Below the pieces are notes generated by a model, which saw only the letters and a list, made by a program, of their open reading frames with translations, was not told where the DNA came from and ran no database searches. 64,000 bases of DNA from Thermoflavifilum aggregans (GTDB taxonomy: Bacteria; Bacteroidota; Bacteroidia; Chitinophagales; Chitinophagaceae): positions 930,001 through 994,000 of the forward strand of contig NZ_PGFG01000001.1 of assembly GCF_002797735.1 (NCBI RefSeq), in the 5' to 3' direction. Below are positions 1 to 8,790 of the stretch, piece after piece. Both the position numbers and the translations under genes were made by a program. Numbering within the stretch: position 1 is the stretch's first letter; each line of letters starts with the position of its first letter.

Positions 1-13
1 AATGTTGTTTTAT

Positions 14-1120
14 TCAGCCCGTCCATTCATACATTTTGCCCGGTATACTTCGCAGGTAGCCCTGCAATTCGAGCTGCAGTAGCACAGAAGCCGCTTCCGT
101 GGTGCTCAGGCCGCTGTAGAGATAAATTTCTTCCACGTGGCGCGGATTTTTTTCTGCAAACAAATCTACGATAGCCTGTTCTGCTGGGCTCCATTCATGA
201 AACAGCGAAGGTGATTTTACCGGAGCTGGTTTAGCCGCTTGTTTCCATCCCAATTCCTCTGCAATATCTTCGGCTGTTGTGATGGGCACGGCTACCTGAT
301 TCCGGATCAGCGATAGACAGCCAGCTGATCGCATGTCTGTTACCCGCCCGGGCAATGCCATGACCACACGCTGATAGCTCGCCGCCAGATACGCGGTAAT
401 CATGGAGCCTCCGCTAATACCTGTTTCCACGATCAGCGTGCCTGCACTCATGCCTGCAATGATGCGGTTACGCTGGGGAAAATGTTCCCTTTCCGGCTGG
501 GTGCCAGGAGCAAATTCGCTGATCCATCCGCCATGTTCCAGCATTTGCTGGGCAATAGCCTGATGTTGGGGAGGATAAATCCGGTCCAGACCGTGAGCCA
601 AAACTGCAATGGTTGCCAGCCCGTTTTCCAGAGCAGCTCGGTGTGCGGTGATGTCAATACCCAGAGCCAATCCGCTCACAATAATCGGTTCATAACTTTT
701 CAGATCATGTATCAATTGGGTACAAAGCTCGCGGCCATAGGGTGTTTGATGGCGTGTACCTACGATACTGAGTACTCTCTTATTGTTGCAATCAATCTGT
801 CCGCGGTAATACAGCAGAACAGGTGCATCCGGGCAATCCCTAAGCAGGGGCGGGTACAGGGCATCTGTGATGAAGCAGGTTTGGATATGATATTTTTCCA
901 GTAAACGGATTTCTTTCTCCACACTTTGGAAATCCCGGAATTCCCGAATAGCCTTCGCTCGCAACGGGCCAATACCCGGAATGCGTTCCAGGTCAGTTTG
1001 CCGGGCTTTAAAAACAGCTTCCGGATTTCCGTCAAAATGTTTCAGCAATTCCCGCGCTAATCCATAGCCGATCATCGGGATACGGGTAAGTGCGATTTGA
1101 TATACCAGAGCAGATTCCAT
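14..1120 (-). CDS. dprA: DNA processing protein DprA
   Basis: DprA/Smf loads RecA onto incoming single-stranded DNA during natural transformation. The N-terminal part has a helix-hairpin-helix-like segment (IPGIGPLRAKAI). The central Rossmann-like core carries the family signatures SGLALGIDITAHRAAL and EREHFPQRNRIIAGMSAG. A small winged-helix-like tail (EEIYLYSGLSTTEAASVLLQLEL) closes the protein. An in-frame ATG exists at 1150, but the candidate promoter at 1162-1192 would start RNA near 1158, leaving almost no leader for it. The ATG at 1120 begins MESALVYQIAL, a typical DprA start, and gives 368 residues. It is transcribed away from prs. Identification is firm; only the start is open. Confidence 0.93.
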   Translation of the reverse strand: MESALVYQIALTRIPMIGYGLARELLKHFDGNPEAVFKARQTDLERIPGIGPLRAKAIREFRDFQSVEKEIRLLEKYHIQTCFITDALYPPLLRDCPDAPVLLYYRGQIDCNNKRVLSIVGTRHQTPYGRELCTQLIHDLKSYEPIIVSGLALGIDITAHRAALENGLATIAVLAHGLDRIYPPQHQAIAQQMLEHGGWISEFAPGTQPEREHFPQRNRIIAGMSAGTLIVETGISGGSMITAYLAASYQRVVMALPGRVTDMRSAGCLSLIRNQVAVPITTAEDIAEELGWKQAAKPAPVKSPSLFHEWSPAEQAIVDLFAEKNPRHVEEIYLYSGLSTTEAASVLLQLELQGYLRSIPGKMYEWTG

Positions 1121-1161
1121 AAAATGCAGTAGCAGAGGGTTTGAATCCATTCAGGCCATCC

Positions 1162-1192
1162 CAAAAATAATTTATCGGGTCCATACCTGCAA
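1162..1192 (-). promoter_or_regulatory. Bacteroidota-type promoter for dprA
   Basis: Read on the minus strand, a -7 box TATTTTTG (1169-1162) is preceded by TTG (1192-1190) with 20 bp between. This matches the Bacteroidota consensus TTG-N19-21-TAnnTTTG. The predicted start near 1158 favours the dprA ATG at 1120. Confidence 0.55.
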
Positions 1193-1220
1193 TGCGCTTC
1201 AAAATATTCCTCCCGGATCA

Positions 1221-1250
1221 TTGAGCAATTCCGGGGGTTTGTTAATTTTG
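1221..1250 (+). promoter_or_regulatory. Bacteroidota-type promoter for prs
   Basis: TTG at 1221-1223 and TAATTTTG at 1243-1250 are separated by 19 bp, and the prs ATG follows 19 bases later. It overlaps the divergent dprA control region. Confidence 0.55.
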
Positions 1251-1269
1251 CCGCTCACTGCTTTCTTCC

Positions 1270-2220
1270 ATGCAACCCAACGTGAAAATTTTTTCAGGCA
1301 CACGCTCCCGTTACCTGGCGGAAAAAATTGCTGCTCACTACGGAAATGGCCTGGGTAAAATCAAAATTGAACAATTCAGTGACGGAGAAATCCAGCCTGT
1401 TTTTCTCGAAAGCATCCGGGGCGATTATGTGTTTCTGGTGCAAAGCACCTGTGCTCCTGCCGATAATCTGATGGAATTGCTGCTTATGATTGATGCTGCC
1501 CGCAGGGCTTCGGCCGGATATATCACAGCTGTAATACCCTATTTCGGCTATGCCCGTCAGGACCGGAAAGATAAGCCCAGGGTAGCCATAGGCTCCAAGC
1601 TGGTTGCCAACATGCTGGTGGCCGCAGGTGCCAACCGCATCATCACCATGGACCTGCATGCCCCCCAGATTCAGGGATTCTTTGATATTCCGGTTGACCA
1701 TCTGGATAGCTCCGCTATTTTCATCCCGTACATTGAAAGCCTTAATCTGGAAAATCTTACCTTTGCATCCCCCGATGTGGGAAGTACCAACCGGGTTCGG
1801 GAAGTTGCTTCCTATTTTAATGCTGAAATGGTGATTTGCGATAAACATCGCAAACGGGCCAATGAGATTGCCAGCATGGTGGTGATTGGGGATGTGAAAG
1901 ATCGGGATATTGTGATCATTGACGATATTGTGGATACAGCCGGTACGCTCTGCAAATCGGCAGCTTTGCTGAAAGAAAAAGGAGCCCGTTCTGTTCGGGC
2001 TTTCTGTACGCATCCGGTGCTGAGCGGCAATGCGTATGAAAACCTTGAAAATTCAGCATTGGAACAATTGGTGGTATGCGATACCATTCCGTTGAAGAAA
2101 CAATGTTCCAAGATTGAAGTGGTAAGCGTGTCAGAGCTGTTTGCAGTAGCCATCCGCAATGCTTATGAAAACAAATCGATTACCAGCCTGTTTATCCACA
2201 GCCAGCGCAGAAATCTATAA
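1270..2220 (+). CDS. prs: ribose-phosphate pyrophosphokinase
   Basis: This cytoplasmic enzyme makes PRPP from ribose 5-phosphate and ATP for purine, pyrimidine, histidine, tryptophan and NAD synthesis. At 316 residues it has the standard bacterial length. Visible signatures are the flexible loop YFGYARQDRKDKPR, the metal and ribose-5-phosphate region MDLHAPQIQGFFDIPVDHL, and the PRPP-binding loop IIDDIVDTAGTL. It is followed after 24 bases by rplY, so the two are probably co-transcribed, an arrangement common in bacteria. The only unusual point is a slightly degenerate C-terminus. Confidence 0.97.
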   Translation: MQPNVKIFSGTRSRYLAEKIAAHYGNGLGKIKIEQFSDGEIQPVFLESIRGDYVFLVQSTCAPADNLMELLLMIDAARRASAGYITAVIPYFGYARQDRKDKPRVAIGSKLVANMLVAAGANRIITMDLHAPQIQGFFDIPVDHLDSSAIFIPYIESLNLENLTFASPDVGSTNRVREVASYFNAEMVICDKHRKRANEIASMVVIGDVKDRDIVIIDDIVDTAGTLCKSAALLKEKGARSVRAFCTHPVLSGNAYENLENSALEQLVVCDTIPLKKQCSKIEVVSVSELFAVAIRNAYENKSITSLFIHSQRRNL

Positions 2221-2244
2221 GTCCAATAAAATAAAAACAACCAT

Positions 2245-2835
2245 ATGAAAACAATTGTCATTGAAGGTCAGCTCAGGGCTCAGGAAACGTTGGGTAGCAA
2301 AAGTGCCCTGCATCAGCTGCGGAAGTCGGGACAAGTGCCGGGAGTAATATATGGAGGTGCTGAAAATATTCATTTCCACGCACCAGCCAAAGCTTTCAAA
2401 CCCTTGATTCACACTTCTGAATTTCAGCTTGCTGAATTGCGGATTGATGGCAAATCATACCGTTGTGTATTGAAAGATCGCCAGTTTGACCCTCTTACCG
2501 ATGAACTGATACATGTAGATTTTCTCCAGCTTGTGGAAGATCGGAAAGTGACGGTTACTCTGCCGATTCTGTTTACCGGAACGCCTGAAGGTGTAAAACA
2601 AGGCGGCAAGCTGGTGGTGAAGATGAAATCCCTGAAAGTACGCACCTATCCGCGTTATCTGAAAGAACATATTGAAGTAAATCTGGATCATCTGGGCATC
2701 AACCAGAATATCCGGGTGGAGAATGTGCGTGTGGAAAATTTTGAAATTCTGCATGCTCCGCGTATTCCATTGGCTTCTGTGGTGGCTACAAGAGCCGTTC
2801 GTCAGGAAGAAGCCGCGGCAGCACAGAAATCCTGA
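2245..2835 (+). CDS. rplY: 50S ribosomal protein L25 (Ctc/TL5 form)
   Basis: L25 binds 5S rRNA in the large subunit. This 196-residue protein is the long, two-domain CTC/TL5 type: an N-terminal 5S-binding beta barrel (about 1-92, with RKSGQVPGVIYGG) followed by a C-terminal TL5 domain. The tail is alanine-rich (QEEAAAAQKS). It lies 24 bases downstream of prs and is followed by a strong intrinsic terminator, so it ends the prs-rplY unit. Confidence 0.95.
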   Translation: MKTIVIEGQLRAQETLGSKSALHQLRKSGQVPGVIYGGAENIHFHAPAKAFKPLIHTSEFQLAELRIDGKSYRCVLKDRQFDPLTDELIHVDFLQLVEDRKVTVTLPILFTGTPEGVKQGGKLVVKMKSLKVRTYPRYLKEHIEVNLDHLGINQNIRVENVRVENFEILHAPRIPLASVVATRAVRQEEAAAAQKS

Positions 2836-2854
2836 AGTTATTTTGAGAAAGCAG

Positions 2855-2896
2855 AGGGCTGATGAATGTTGCACTTTCATCAGCCTTTATTTTTTG
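2855..2896 (+). terminator. intrinsic terminator after rplY
   Basis: A 10-bp perfect stem (GGCTGATGAA at 2857-2866 with TTCATCAGCC at 2876-2885) has a 9-nt loop and is followed by TTTATTTTTT. It lies over an upstream in-frame ATG at 2866 of the next gene, which argues against that start. Confidence 0.8.
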
Positions 2897-2907
2897 ATCT
2901 TCATCGC

Positions 2908-4329
2908 ATGTCTCATCCCCGCCCATCATCTGTTTCATCCGGATCCCTCCAGCCATCTCCTTCTACGCCTTCCGGGCTGCACCGGGCGGTAACACTCTGG
3001 CAGGCTACCAGCATCAATATGATTGAGATGATAGGCATAGGCCCTTTCATCGTGATTCCGTTGATTATGCAACAGCTGGGTAGTGGATGGTTTCTGATTC
3101 CCTGGCTTGCGGGAGCATTCATTTCTGCGCTTGATGGTTTGATCTGGTCAGAACTGGGTGCAGCTTTTCCTTTAGCCGGTGGCAGTTATCAGTTTTTAAA
3201 AGCGGCCTATGGTACATATTCCTGGGGCAGGCTCATGCCTTTTCTGTTTGTTTGGCAAACCATGGTGCAGGCTCCGCTGGTGGCCGCTTCGGCGTCTATC
3301 GGCTTTGCTCAGTATGCCCGCTATCTATTGCCTCTGGGATTTTGGGAACAAAAACTGCTTTCAGCTGGCATCATTGTTTGTATCACCATACTTTTATATC
3401 GTCGCATTGAAACAATCGGGAAAATATCTGTGTGGCTGTGGGCAGGCGTCATGCTCACCATGATCTGGATAATTGCCGGTGGAGCCTGGAGCATCCATAT
3501 CCAACATTCGGTACAGGGGCTGAACTTCAGGGATAACTTCTGGCAGGCCGGCATCATGGCAGTATTGGGGCATGCTACAGTACAGGCCATGTATTCCTAT
3601 CTGGGATATTACAATGTTTGCCATCTGGGTGCAGAAATCAGAAATCCCGCACGCAATATTCCCCGCAGCATTCAATTGTCCATTGCCGGCGTTGCATTGC
3701 TTTACCTGCTGATGAACATCAGCCTGGCGCAGGGGATACAGCCCGGAGCTCAGCACAATGGCCTGGCGGTGAGTTTGTTTATCGAAAAATTGTTTGGCAC
3801 TTCATGGGCCAAAGTGGCCACCCTGCTGATTCTGTGGATTGCCTTTTCCTCTTTGTTTTCGCTGATGCTGGGCTATTCGCGGGTGCCTTATGCAGCTGCA
3901 TCGGATGGATATTTTTTCCCCATATTTTCCAAAATGCATCCTACCCGGCATTTTCCGCATATTTCTCTGCTTACTTTAAGTGCGCTGGCTTTTATTTTCA
4001 GCCTGTTATTCAGAATAGAGCAGGTCATCAGCGCAATTCTGGCCATGCGTATCCTGGTGCAGTTTATTGGGCAGGCTGTAGGGCTTTGGCTCCTGCATCG
4101 CCGGCTCGATCGCAGCCATTTTCCATTTCGTATGATTGCATATCCACTCCCGCTTTGCCTGTCTGTCTTGGCCTGGCTGGCAATATTCATTTCAACAGGA
4201 TGGAAATTTGTGCTCTCAGGTTTGATTATGATCGGAGCAGGTGTAGGGGTGTTTTACCTCATTACACCCTGGCGAAACAAATGGCAGCAATCCTATCAGC
4301 CTGTCACAAATGAAAGTGTGAATAACTGA
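2908..4329 (+). CDS. APC-superfamily amino acid permease
   Basis: This is an inner-membrane transporter of about 12 helices, 473 residues from the ATG at 2908. The APC signature region near the N-terminus (SINMIEMIGIGPFIVIPLI) is followed by an aromatic and glycine-rich second helix (SELGAAFPLAGGSYQFLKAAYG). Later helices hold ARNIPRSIQLSI, as in amino acid/polyamine antiporters. The ATG at 2866 is in frame but sits inside the rplY terminator stem, so 2908 (MSHPRPSS) is preferred. Substrate cannot be told from sequence. It stands alone between the terminator and pth. Confidence 0.85.
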   Translation: MSHPRPSSVSSGSLQPSPSTPSGLHRAVTLWQATSINMIEMIGIGPFIVIPLIMQQLGSGWFLIPWLAGAFISALDGLIWSELGAAFPLAGGSYQFLKAAYGTYSWGRLMPFLFVWQTMVQAPLVAASASIGFAQYARYLLPLGFWEQKLLSAGIIVCITILLYRRIETIGKISVWLWAGVMLTMIWIIAGGAWSIHIQHSVQGLNFRDNFWQAGIMAVLGHATVQAMYSYLGYYNVCHLGAEIRNPARNIPRSIQLSIAGVALLYLLMNISLAQGIQPGAQHNGLAVSLFIEKLFGTSWAKVATLLILWIAFSSLFSLMLGYSRVPYAAASDGYFFPIFSKMHPTRHFPHISLLTLSALAFIFSLLFRIEQVISAILAMRILVQFIGQAVGLWLLHRRLDRSHFPFRMIAYPLPLCLSVLAWLAIFISTGWKFVLSGLIMIGAGVGVFYLITPWRNKWQQSYQPVTNESVNN

Positions 4330-4448
4330 GCGATTTGTCGGCATAGGCAGGCAGCAAAAGGAAATCCGGATTTTTTATTTTTGTTTGCTCATTATCAGGA
4401 TGAAAGAAAGATTGGAGCAGTGCGCAGGGGATTCAAAATTCAGCATGC

Positions 4449-5042
4449 ATGAAATATTTACTCGTGGGTATTGGGAATGTGGGTGAAGCATACGTGCATA
4501 CACGCCATAACATTGGGTTTGATGTGCTGGATGCATTTGCTGCCCGACATGACATGGTGTTTCGCCCTGACCGTTATGCCGATCGGGCTGAGGGTCGCTG
4601 GAAAGGGAAACAGCTGATTTTAATTAAACCTACCACCTATGTAAATTTGAGCGGCAAGGCTGTCAAATACTGGATGGATAAAGAAAAAATACCCCTGGAG
4701 CAGCTGCTGGTGGTGGTGGATGATATAGCGCTGCCGCTGGATACGGTGCGATTGAGGCCTGGTGGTAGCGATGGGGGGCACAATGGATTGAAGCATATTG
4801 AAGAAATGCTGGGCACCCGGCAGTTTGCCAGGCTGCGGTTTGGCATCGGACAGCATTTTCCAAAAGGACAACAGGTGGAATATGTGCTGGGAAAATGGAA
4901 GCCCGAAGAATGGGAAATTGTTCAAAAAAAAATTTCGCTTTGTGTGGACATCCTGGAAAGCTTTATCAGCAGAGGAATTGAGGCTACCATGAACGATTTC
5001 AATGCCCGTAAAATCAAACTGGAAAATGGATCTCCTTCTTGA
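4449..5042 (+). CDS. pth: peptidyl-tRNA hydrolase
   Basis: Pth recycles peptidyl-tRNAs dropped from stalled ribosomes by cleaving the ester bond. The 197-residue protein begins KYLLVGIGNVGEAYVHTRHNIGFD, containing the conserved Asn and the catalytic His of the HNxGF motif (His20). The supporting Asp is in VVVDDIALPLD, and the GGSDGGHNGLKHI loop is intact. A -7-like TATTTTTG lies at 4376-4383, without a convincing -33 partner. The next gene follows after 44 bases. Confidence 0.96.
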   Translation: MKYLLVGIGNVGEAYVHTRHNIGFDVLDAFAARHDMVFRPDRYADRAEGRWKGKQLILIKPTTYVNLSGKAVKYWMDKEKIPLEQLLVVVDDIALPLDTVRLRPGGSDGGHNGLKHIEEMLGTRQFARLRFGIGQHFPKGQQVEYVLGKWKPEEWEIVQKKISLCVDILESFISRGIEATMNDFNARKIKLENGSPS

Positions 5043-5086
5043 ACAAAATATCATGTTTATTTGGATAACCCTAAATTTCAAAAAGT

Positions 5087-5698
5087 ATGAAGATCATCTG
5101 CGTAGGGCGTAATTACGCTGAGCATGCCCAGGAACTGAAACATGAAGTGCCCAAAGAACCCATCATCTTTTTGAAACCCAAAACAGCCTTGCTCCAGAAC
5201 AACCAACCTTTTTACTATCCCGAATTCACGGAAGAACTGCATTATGAATGCGAGCTGGTGCTGCGGGTTTCAAAAAACGGCAAGCACATCCAGGAAAAAT
5301 TCGCCAACCGCTATTATGACCGCATTACAGTAGGCATTGACTTCACGGCACGCGACCTGCAACGCAAACTCATGGAAAAAGGTCTTCCCTGGGAGATTTC
5401 AAAGGCATTTGATAACTCCACAGTAGTGGGCGATTTTATTCCGATCACGCCGCAAATGGATCTGCAGAATCTGAGTTTTCGTTTGCTGAAAAATGAACAG
5501 GTGGTGCAGGAAGGGAATACCCGCGATATGCTGTTCAGCTTTGATAAAATCATCAGTTATGCATCGCGGTATTTTACGCTAAACATCGGCGACCTGATCT
5601 TTACCGGCACGCCTGCAGGCGTAGGCCCCGTGGAAGTGGGCGATTATCTGGAAGCCTATCTGGGCGATCAGAATCTGCTCTCTTTTCAGGTATTGTGA
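5087..5698 (+). CDS. fumarylacetoacetate hydrolase family protein
   Basis: The 203-residue single-domain protein has the FAH fold. Typical motifs are KIICVGRNYAEHAQEL at the N-terminus, the metal-binding ELHYECELVL, the core ITVGIDFTARDLQ, and the C-terminal signature FTGTPAGVGPVEVGD. Relatives hydrolyse acylpyruvates, decarboxylate oxaloacetate or act in aromatic catabolism, and the exact substrate is not predictable here. It shares a strand with pth, 44 bases upstream, so co-transcription is possible but unproven. Confidence 0.88.
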   Translation: MKIICVGRNYAEHAQELKHEVPKEPIIFLKPKTALLQNNQPFYYPEFTEELHYECELVLRVSKNGKHIQEKFANRYYDRITVGIDFTARDLQRKLMEKGLPWEISKAFDNSTVVGDFIPITPQMDLQNLSFRLLKNEQVVQEGNTRDMLFSFDKIISYASRYFTLNIGDLIFTGTPAGVGPVEVGDYLEAYLGDQNLLSFQVL

Positions 5699-5701
5699 AG
5701 T

Positions 5702-5732
5702 TTGGACTCAACCCGGAAAACTTGTAGCTTTG
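5702..5732 (+). promoter_or_regulatory. promoter for tRNA-Met
   Basis: TTG at 5702-5704 and TAGCTTTG at 5725-5732 are separated by 20 bp, a full match to the Bacteroidota consensus. The tRNA begins 29 bases after the -7 box. Confidence 0.65.
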
Positions 5733-5761
5733 CAGCCGATTTGCCAGCAGGCAGATTCTTT

Positions 5762-5835
5762 GGCGAGGTAGCTCAGTTGGTAAGAGCGCAGGATTCATAA
5801 CCCTGAGGTCATGGGTTCAACTCCCATCCTCGCTA
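5762..5835 (+). tRNA. tRNA-Met (CAT), elongator type
   Basis: A full cloverleaf can be drawn. The acceptor stem is GGCGAGG/CCTCGCT (first pair G-U), the D stem GCTC/GAGC, and the anticodon loop TTCATAA has anticodon CAT. The T arm is ATGGG-TTCAACT-CCCAT, and A is the discriminator base. The anticodon stem has an A-C mismatch next to the loop. It lacks the three G-C pairs expected in initiator tRNA, so elongator Met fits best; tRNA-Ile2 with lysidine cannot be excluded. CCA is not encoded. Confidence 0.95.
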
Positions 5836-5840
5836 CGGGG

Positions 5841-5880
5841 AAGGCAATTGCGATGATGAAATCGTGATTGCCTTTTTCTT
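5841..5880 (+). terminator. intrinsic terminator after tRNA-Met
   Basis: AAGGCAAT (5841-5848) pairs with ATTGCCTT (5867-5874). An inner CGAT/ATCG stem extends it, and TTTTTCTTT follows. It sits 5 bases after the tRNA. Confidence 0.75.
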
Positions 5881-5983
5881 TGCATCCATTTTCCCATCAC
5901 CCTCATGCGCTTGCATGCATCAACTCCTGCCATCTTCATAGTTTGTCGTTTTTCACCTGCTAAAGGGAATTTGAATAACTTTT

Positions 5984-6012
5984 TTGTTTCCTGAAATAAA
6001 AATGTTATTTTG
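5984..6012 (+). promoter_or_regulatory. possible promoter for the GH2 gene
   Basis: TTG at 5984-5986 and TTATTTTG at 6005-6012 lie 18 bp apart. The second base of the -7 box differs from the TAnnTTTG consensus, so the match is weak. Confidence 0.3.
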
Positions 6013-6050
6013 ACACTCCCCCTGCTCTTCAAGGAATAAAATCGGTATCT

Positions 6051-8507
6051 ATGCACACAAAAGGTAACTCCATCTTCAGGATTTTCTGTCTGGCTCTTGT
6101 CGGCCTGTTTTTTACGCATGTTGTTTTCTCCCAGCAAATAACGGCTGTCTCTGCCGATCAGTCCCGCATCCGCATGCTGCTTGATCAGGGCTGGAAGTTT
6201 CACCGGGGTGGTGCACAGGGTGCGCAGGAGCCTGATTTTGATGATCATAGTTGGCGTACGGTCGATTTGCCGCACGACTGGAGCATAGAAGACCTGCCCG
6301 GGAGGCAGAGTCCTTTTGACTCGAATGCCGTTTCCCAGGTCAGTGGCGGATTTACCACAGGAGGCACCGGCTGGTACCGCAAAACTTTTCATTTACCGCA
6401 GGCTGCAAAGGGCAGGCAGGTGTGGATATTGTTTGAAGGTGTGTATATGAATGCAGATGTATGGATCAACGGCCATCATCTGGGCAATCATCCCTATGGT
6501 TATACGAGTTTCTGGTATGATCTGAGTCCCTACGTGCGATGGGACGAAAGCGCTACCTCGCCGGCAGAAGGGAATGTGCTGGCAGTAGAAGTGAAAAATG
6601 AAGGTTGGAACAGCAGATGGTATTCAGGCTCAGGTATATACCGGCATGTGTGGCTTATCCTTGTAGATTCTCTTCACATCAATCTGTGGGGCGTGCGGGT
6701 AACTACCGAACAGGTTGATTCGCATCAGGCAAAGATTCAGATTCAGACGCAAATCAGCAATACCGGCGCACAGACGGCCCGTTTTCAGCTGGTTACCCAC
6801 ATCCTGAATGCAGCCCATCAGGAAATCACACGAACAGATACAATGTATGTGTTGGCTCCTCATCAACAGGCAGCGGTTCACCAGCTGTTACAGATATCTC
6901 ATCCCAAGCTCTGGTCATTGGATTCACCCCATCTTTATTCGGCGATTGTTGAAATCTATCAGCGCAACCAACTCACAGATCAAGAAAATATAAAGTTCGG
7001 CATCCGAACGATTTCGTTTGATCCCCGGCAGGGTTTCCGTTTAAATGGGCAGCCCATCAAGCTCAGGGGCGGGTGCGTGCATCATGACAACGGCCCGCTG
7101 GGCGCGCGTGCTTATGACCGGGCAGAAGAAAGAAGGGTGGCCATTTTAAAAGCCAATGGATTCAATGCCATCCGCTGTGCACACAATCCTCCTTCACCGG
7201 CGTTTCTGAATGCCTGCGACAGCCTGGGCATGCTGGTCATCGATGAAGCCTTCGATATGTGGGAAGATCCCAAAACGCCTTATGATTATCATCTGTATTT
7301 CGATCGCTGGTGGAAAAAAGATCTGCAAAGCATGATCGATCGTGATTATAACCATCCCTCCGTCATTATCTGGAGCATTGGCAATGAAATTCCCGATATG
7401 GACAGCCCGCGGGTGGCAGCCATAGCTAGGAAGCTAGCAGATGAAGTGCACCGGCTCGATTCCACCCGGCCGGTAACAGCTGCTGTAAACAGGGTAAATG
7501 AACAGAAAGATCCTTTTTTCTCGGCCCTGGATATTTGCGGATATAATTATGCCTTTGATCACTATGATGTGGATCATCAACGGCATCCTGATCGCCTCAT
7601 GATGGCAACCGAATCATTTCCCTTGATGGCATTCGATTTCTGGAATGCTGCAGCAAAACGACCCTGGGTATTGGGTGATTTTGTGTGGACCGCATGGGAT
7701 TATATCGGCGAAGCCAGTATTGGCTGGCTGGAATATCCGCAAACCCAGCAATATTATCCCTGGACATTGGCTTATTGTGGTGATATGGATATCTGTGGCT
7801 GGAAGCGTCCCCAGTCGTATTACCGGGATGTGTTATGGAAGAAAAATCAGATCAGCCTGTTTGTAAAGCCGCCCCATCCTTCATTTCCGGGGCATCCTAA
7901 ATATAGCCAAATGAGTCACTGGGGCTGGGAAGATGTCCTGGCCGACTGGACATGGAAAGGATATGAAGGCAGGATGTTTGAAGTCCATGTGTATTCCTCC
8001 TGTGATTCGGTGGAACTGCTGTTGAATGGTCGATCGTTGGGCAAAAAGAAAACAGACAGCAGCAACCGATATATTGTCGTTTGGCAGGTGCCTTATGCTC
8101 CGGGCCGGTTAGAAGCCATTGGATATGCTGATGGCAGACAGGTAAACAAGGCTGTGTTACAGACGGCACAGGAGCCCGCCCGGATCCGGCTTACAGCCGA
8201 TCGACAAATCATTCGGGCCGATGGCGAAGATTTATGTTATGTGACGGTGGAAATCGTTGACCGGAGCGGCATTCTCAATCCCAAAGCCAGCAATGAAATA
8301 CATTTTCAGATAGAAGGCCCTGGAGAAATCATTGCGACAGGCAATGCGGATCCGATGAGCACTGAAAGCTATCAGCGTCCTCAGCGAAAAGCCTGGCACG
8401 GCAAATGTCTGGTGGTGATTCGATCAGCAGATAAGGCGGGAATCATAACGTTAACAGCTACTGCGGATGGATTACCAGCAGCGAAGGCAGAGGTGAGGGT
8501 GGAGTAG
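6051..8507 (+). CDS. secreted glycoside hydrolase family 2 enzyme (beta-galactosidase-like)
   Basis: The 818-residue protein starts with a Sec signal peptide (about 1-27, ending VVFSQQ). GH2 domains follow in order: a jelly-roll sugar-binding domain (PHDWSIED, GGTGWYRKTFHLP), an Ig-like domain, and a TIM barrel with the acid/base Glu446 in IIWSIGNEIPD and the nucleophile Glu521 in MATESFP. C-terminal DUF4982-type and Ig-like domains end it. GH2 members of this shape in Bacteroidota loci are usually beta-galactosidases, though some act on beta-glucuronides or arabinosides. It opens the arabinose-directed locus and likely works in the periplasm. Confidence 0.9.
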   Translation: MHTKGNSIFRIFCLALVGLFFTHVVFSQQITAVSADQSRIRMLLDQGWKFHRGGAQGAQEPDFDDHSWRTVDLPHDWSIEDLPGRQSPFDSNAVSQVSGGFTTGGTGWYRKTFHLPQAAKGRQVWILFEGVYMNADVWINGHHLGNHPYGYTSFWYDLSPYVRWDESATSPAEGNVLAVEVKNEGWNSRWYSGSGIYRHVWLILVDSLHINLWGVRVTTEQVDSHQAKIQIQTQISNTGAQTARFQLVTHILNAAHQEITRTDTMYVLAPHQQAAVHQLLQISHPKLWSLDSPHLYSAIVEIYQRNQLTDQENIKFGIRTISFDPRQGFRLNGQPIKLRGGCVHHDNGPLGARAYDRAEERRVAILKANGFNAIRCAHNPPSPAFLNACDSLGMLVIDEAFDMWEDPKTPYDYHLYFDRWWKKDLQSMIDRDYNHPSVIIWSIGNEIPDMDSPRVAAIARKLADEVHRLDSTRPVTAAVNRVNEQKDPFFSALDICGYNYAFDHYDVDHQRHPDRLMMATESFPLMAFDFWNAAAKRPWVLGDFVWTAWDYIGEASIGWLEYPQTQQYYPWTLAYCGDMDICGWKRPQSYYRDVLWKKNQISLFVKPPHPSFPGHPKYSQMSHWGWEDVLADWTWKGYEGRMFEVHVYSSCDSVELLLNGRSLGKKKTDSSNRYIVVWQVPYAPGRLEAIGYADGRQVNKAVLQTAQEPARIRLTADRQIIRADGEDLCYVTVEIVDRSGILNPKASNEIHFQIEGPGEIIATGNADPMSTESYQRPQRKAWHGKCLVVIRSADKAGIITLTATADGLPAAKAEVRVE

Positions 8508-8598
8508 AAAACGAGCAAACGGAATATAGTATAACCCATTGAAATTCAGCATAGATTGATCTAAATAAAGAGGCGAAAAAAATTTTTTTAAAGAAGTG

Positions 8599-8629
8599 TT
8601 GTTTTTACAATTTTTTATTTATATATTTG
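8599..8629 (+). promoter_or_regulatory. promoter for the susC-susD operon
   Basis: TTG at 8599-8601 and TATATTTG at 8622-8629 are spaced by 20 bp in a very AT-rich stretch. RNA would start near 8636, giving a 5' leader of about 155 bases before susC. Confidence 0.65.
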
Positions 8630-8643
8630 TACTACAAAAAACA

Positions 8644-8724
8644 CCTTATCCTTTTTGTTTGTTGACTTATGTGATAAGGGTTTAGTATTGATTTTTGGTT
8701 AGGTCGCTTTGTGCGACTTTTAAA
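8644..8724 (+). promoter_or_regulatory. structured susC leader with two hairpins
   Basis: Within the susC 5' leader, CCTTATC (8644-8650) can pair with GATAAGG (8673-8679). Then GTCGC (8703-8707) pairs with GCGAC (8713-8717) and is followed by TTTTAAAA. The second hairpin resembles a weak terminator and could attenuate or stabilise the message. Function is unproven; nothing else is seen in the 283-base gap between the GH2 gene and susC. Confidence 0.35.
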
Positions 8725-8790
8725 ATGTGTGTTTAAATAACTGTATGAAATACAATTAAAAATAATTATAAACGCATAAAACCAGATATC

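Noticed and set aside
1294-2013. Open frame antisense to prs (239 codons)
   Set aside because: Fully inside the clear prs gene; no recognisable domain and no promoter.
2866-2907. Upstream start of the APC permease
   Set aside because: The ATG at 2866 sits inside the terminator stem of rplY; 2908 gives a normal N-terminus.
3618-4313. Open frame of 231 codons overlapping the permease on the same strand
   Set aside because: The permease frame shows a coherent 12-helix pattern; this frame is Cys and Ala-rich without structure.
8636-8790. Metabolite riboswitch in the susC leader
   Set aside because: The two hairpins do not match any riboswitch class I know.
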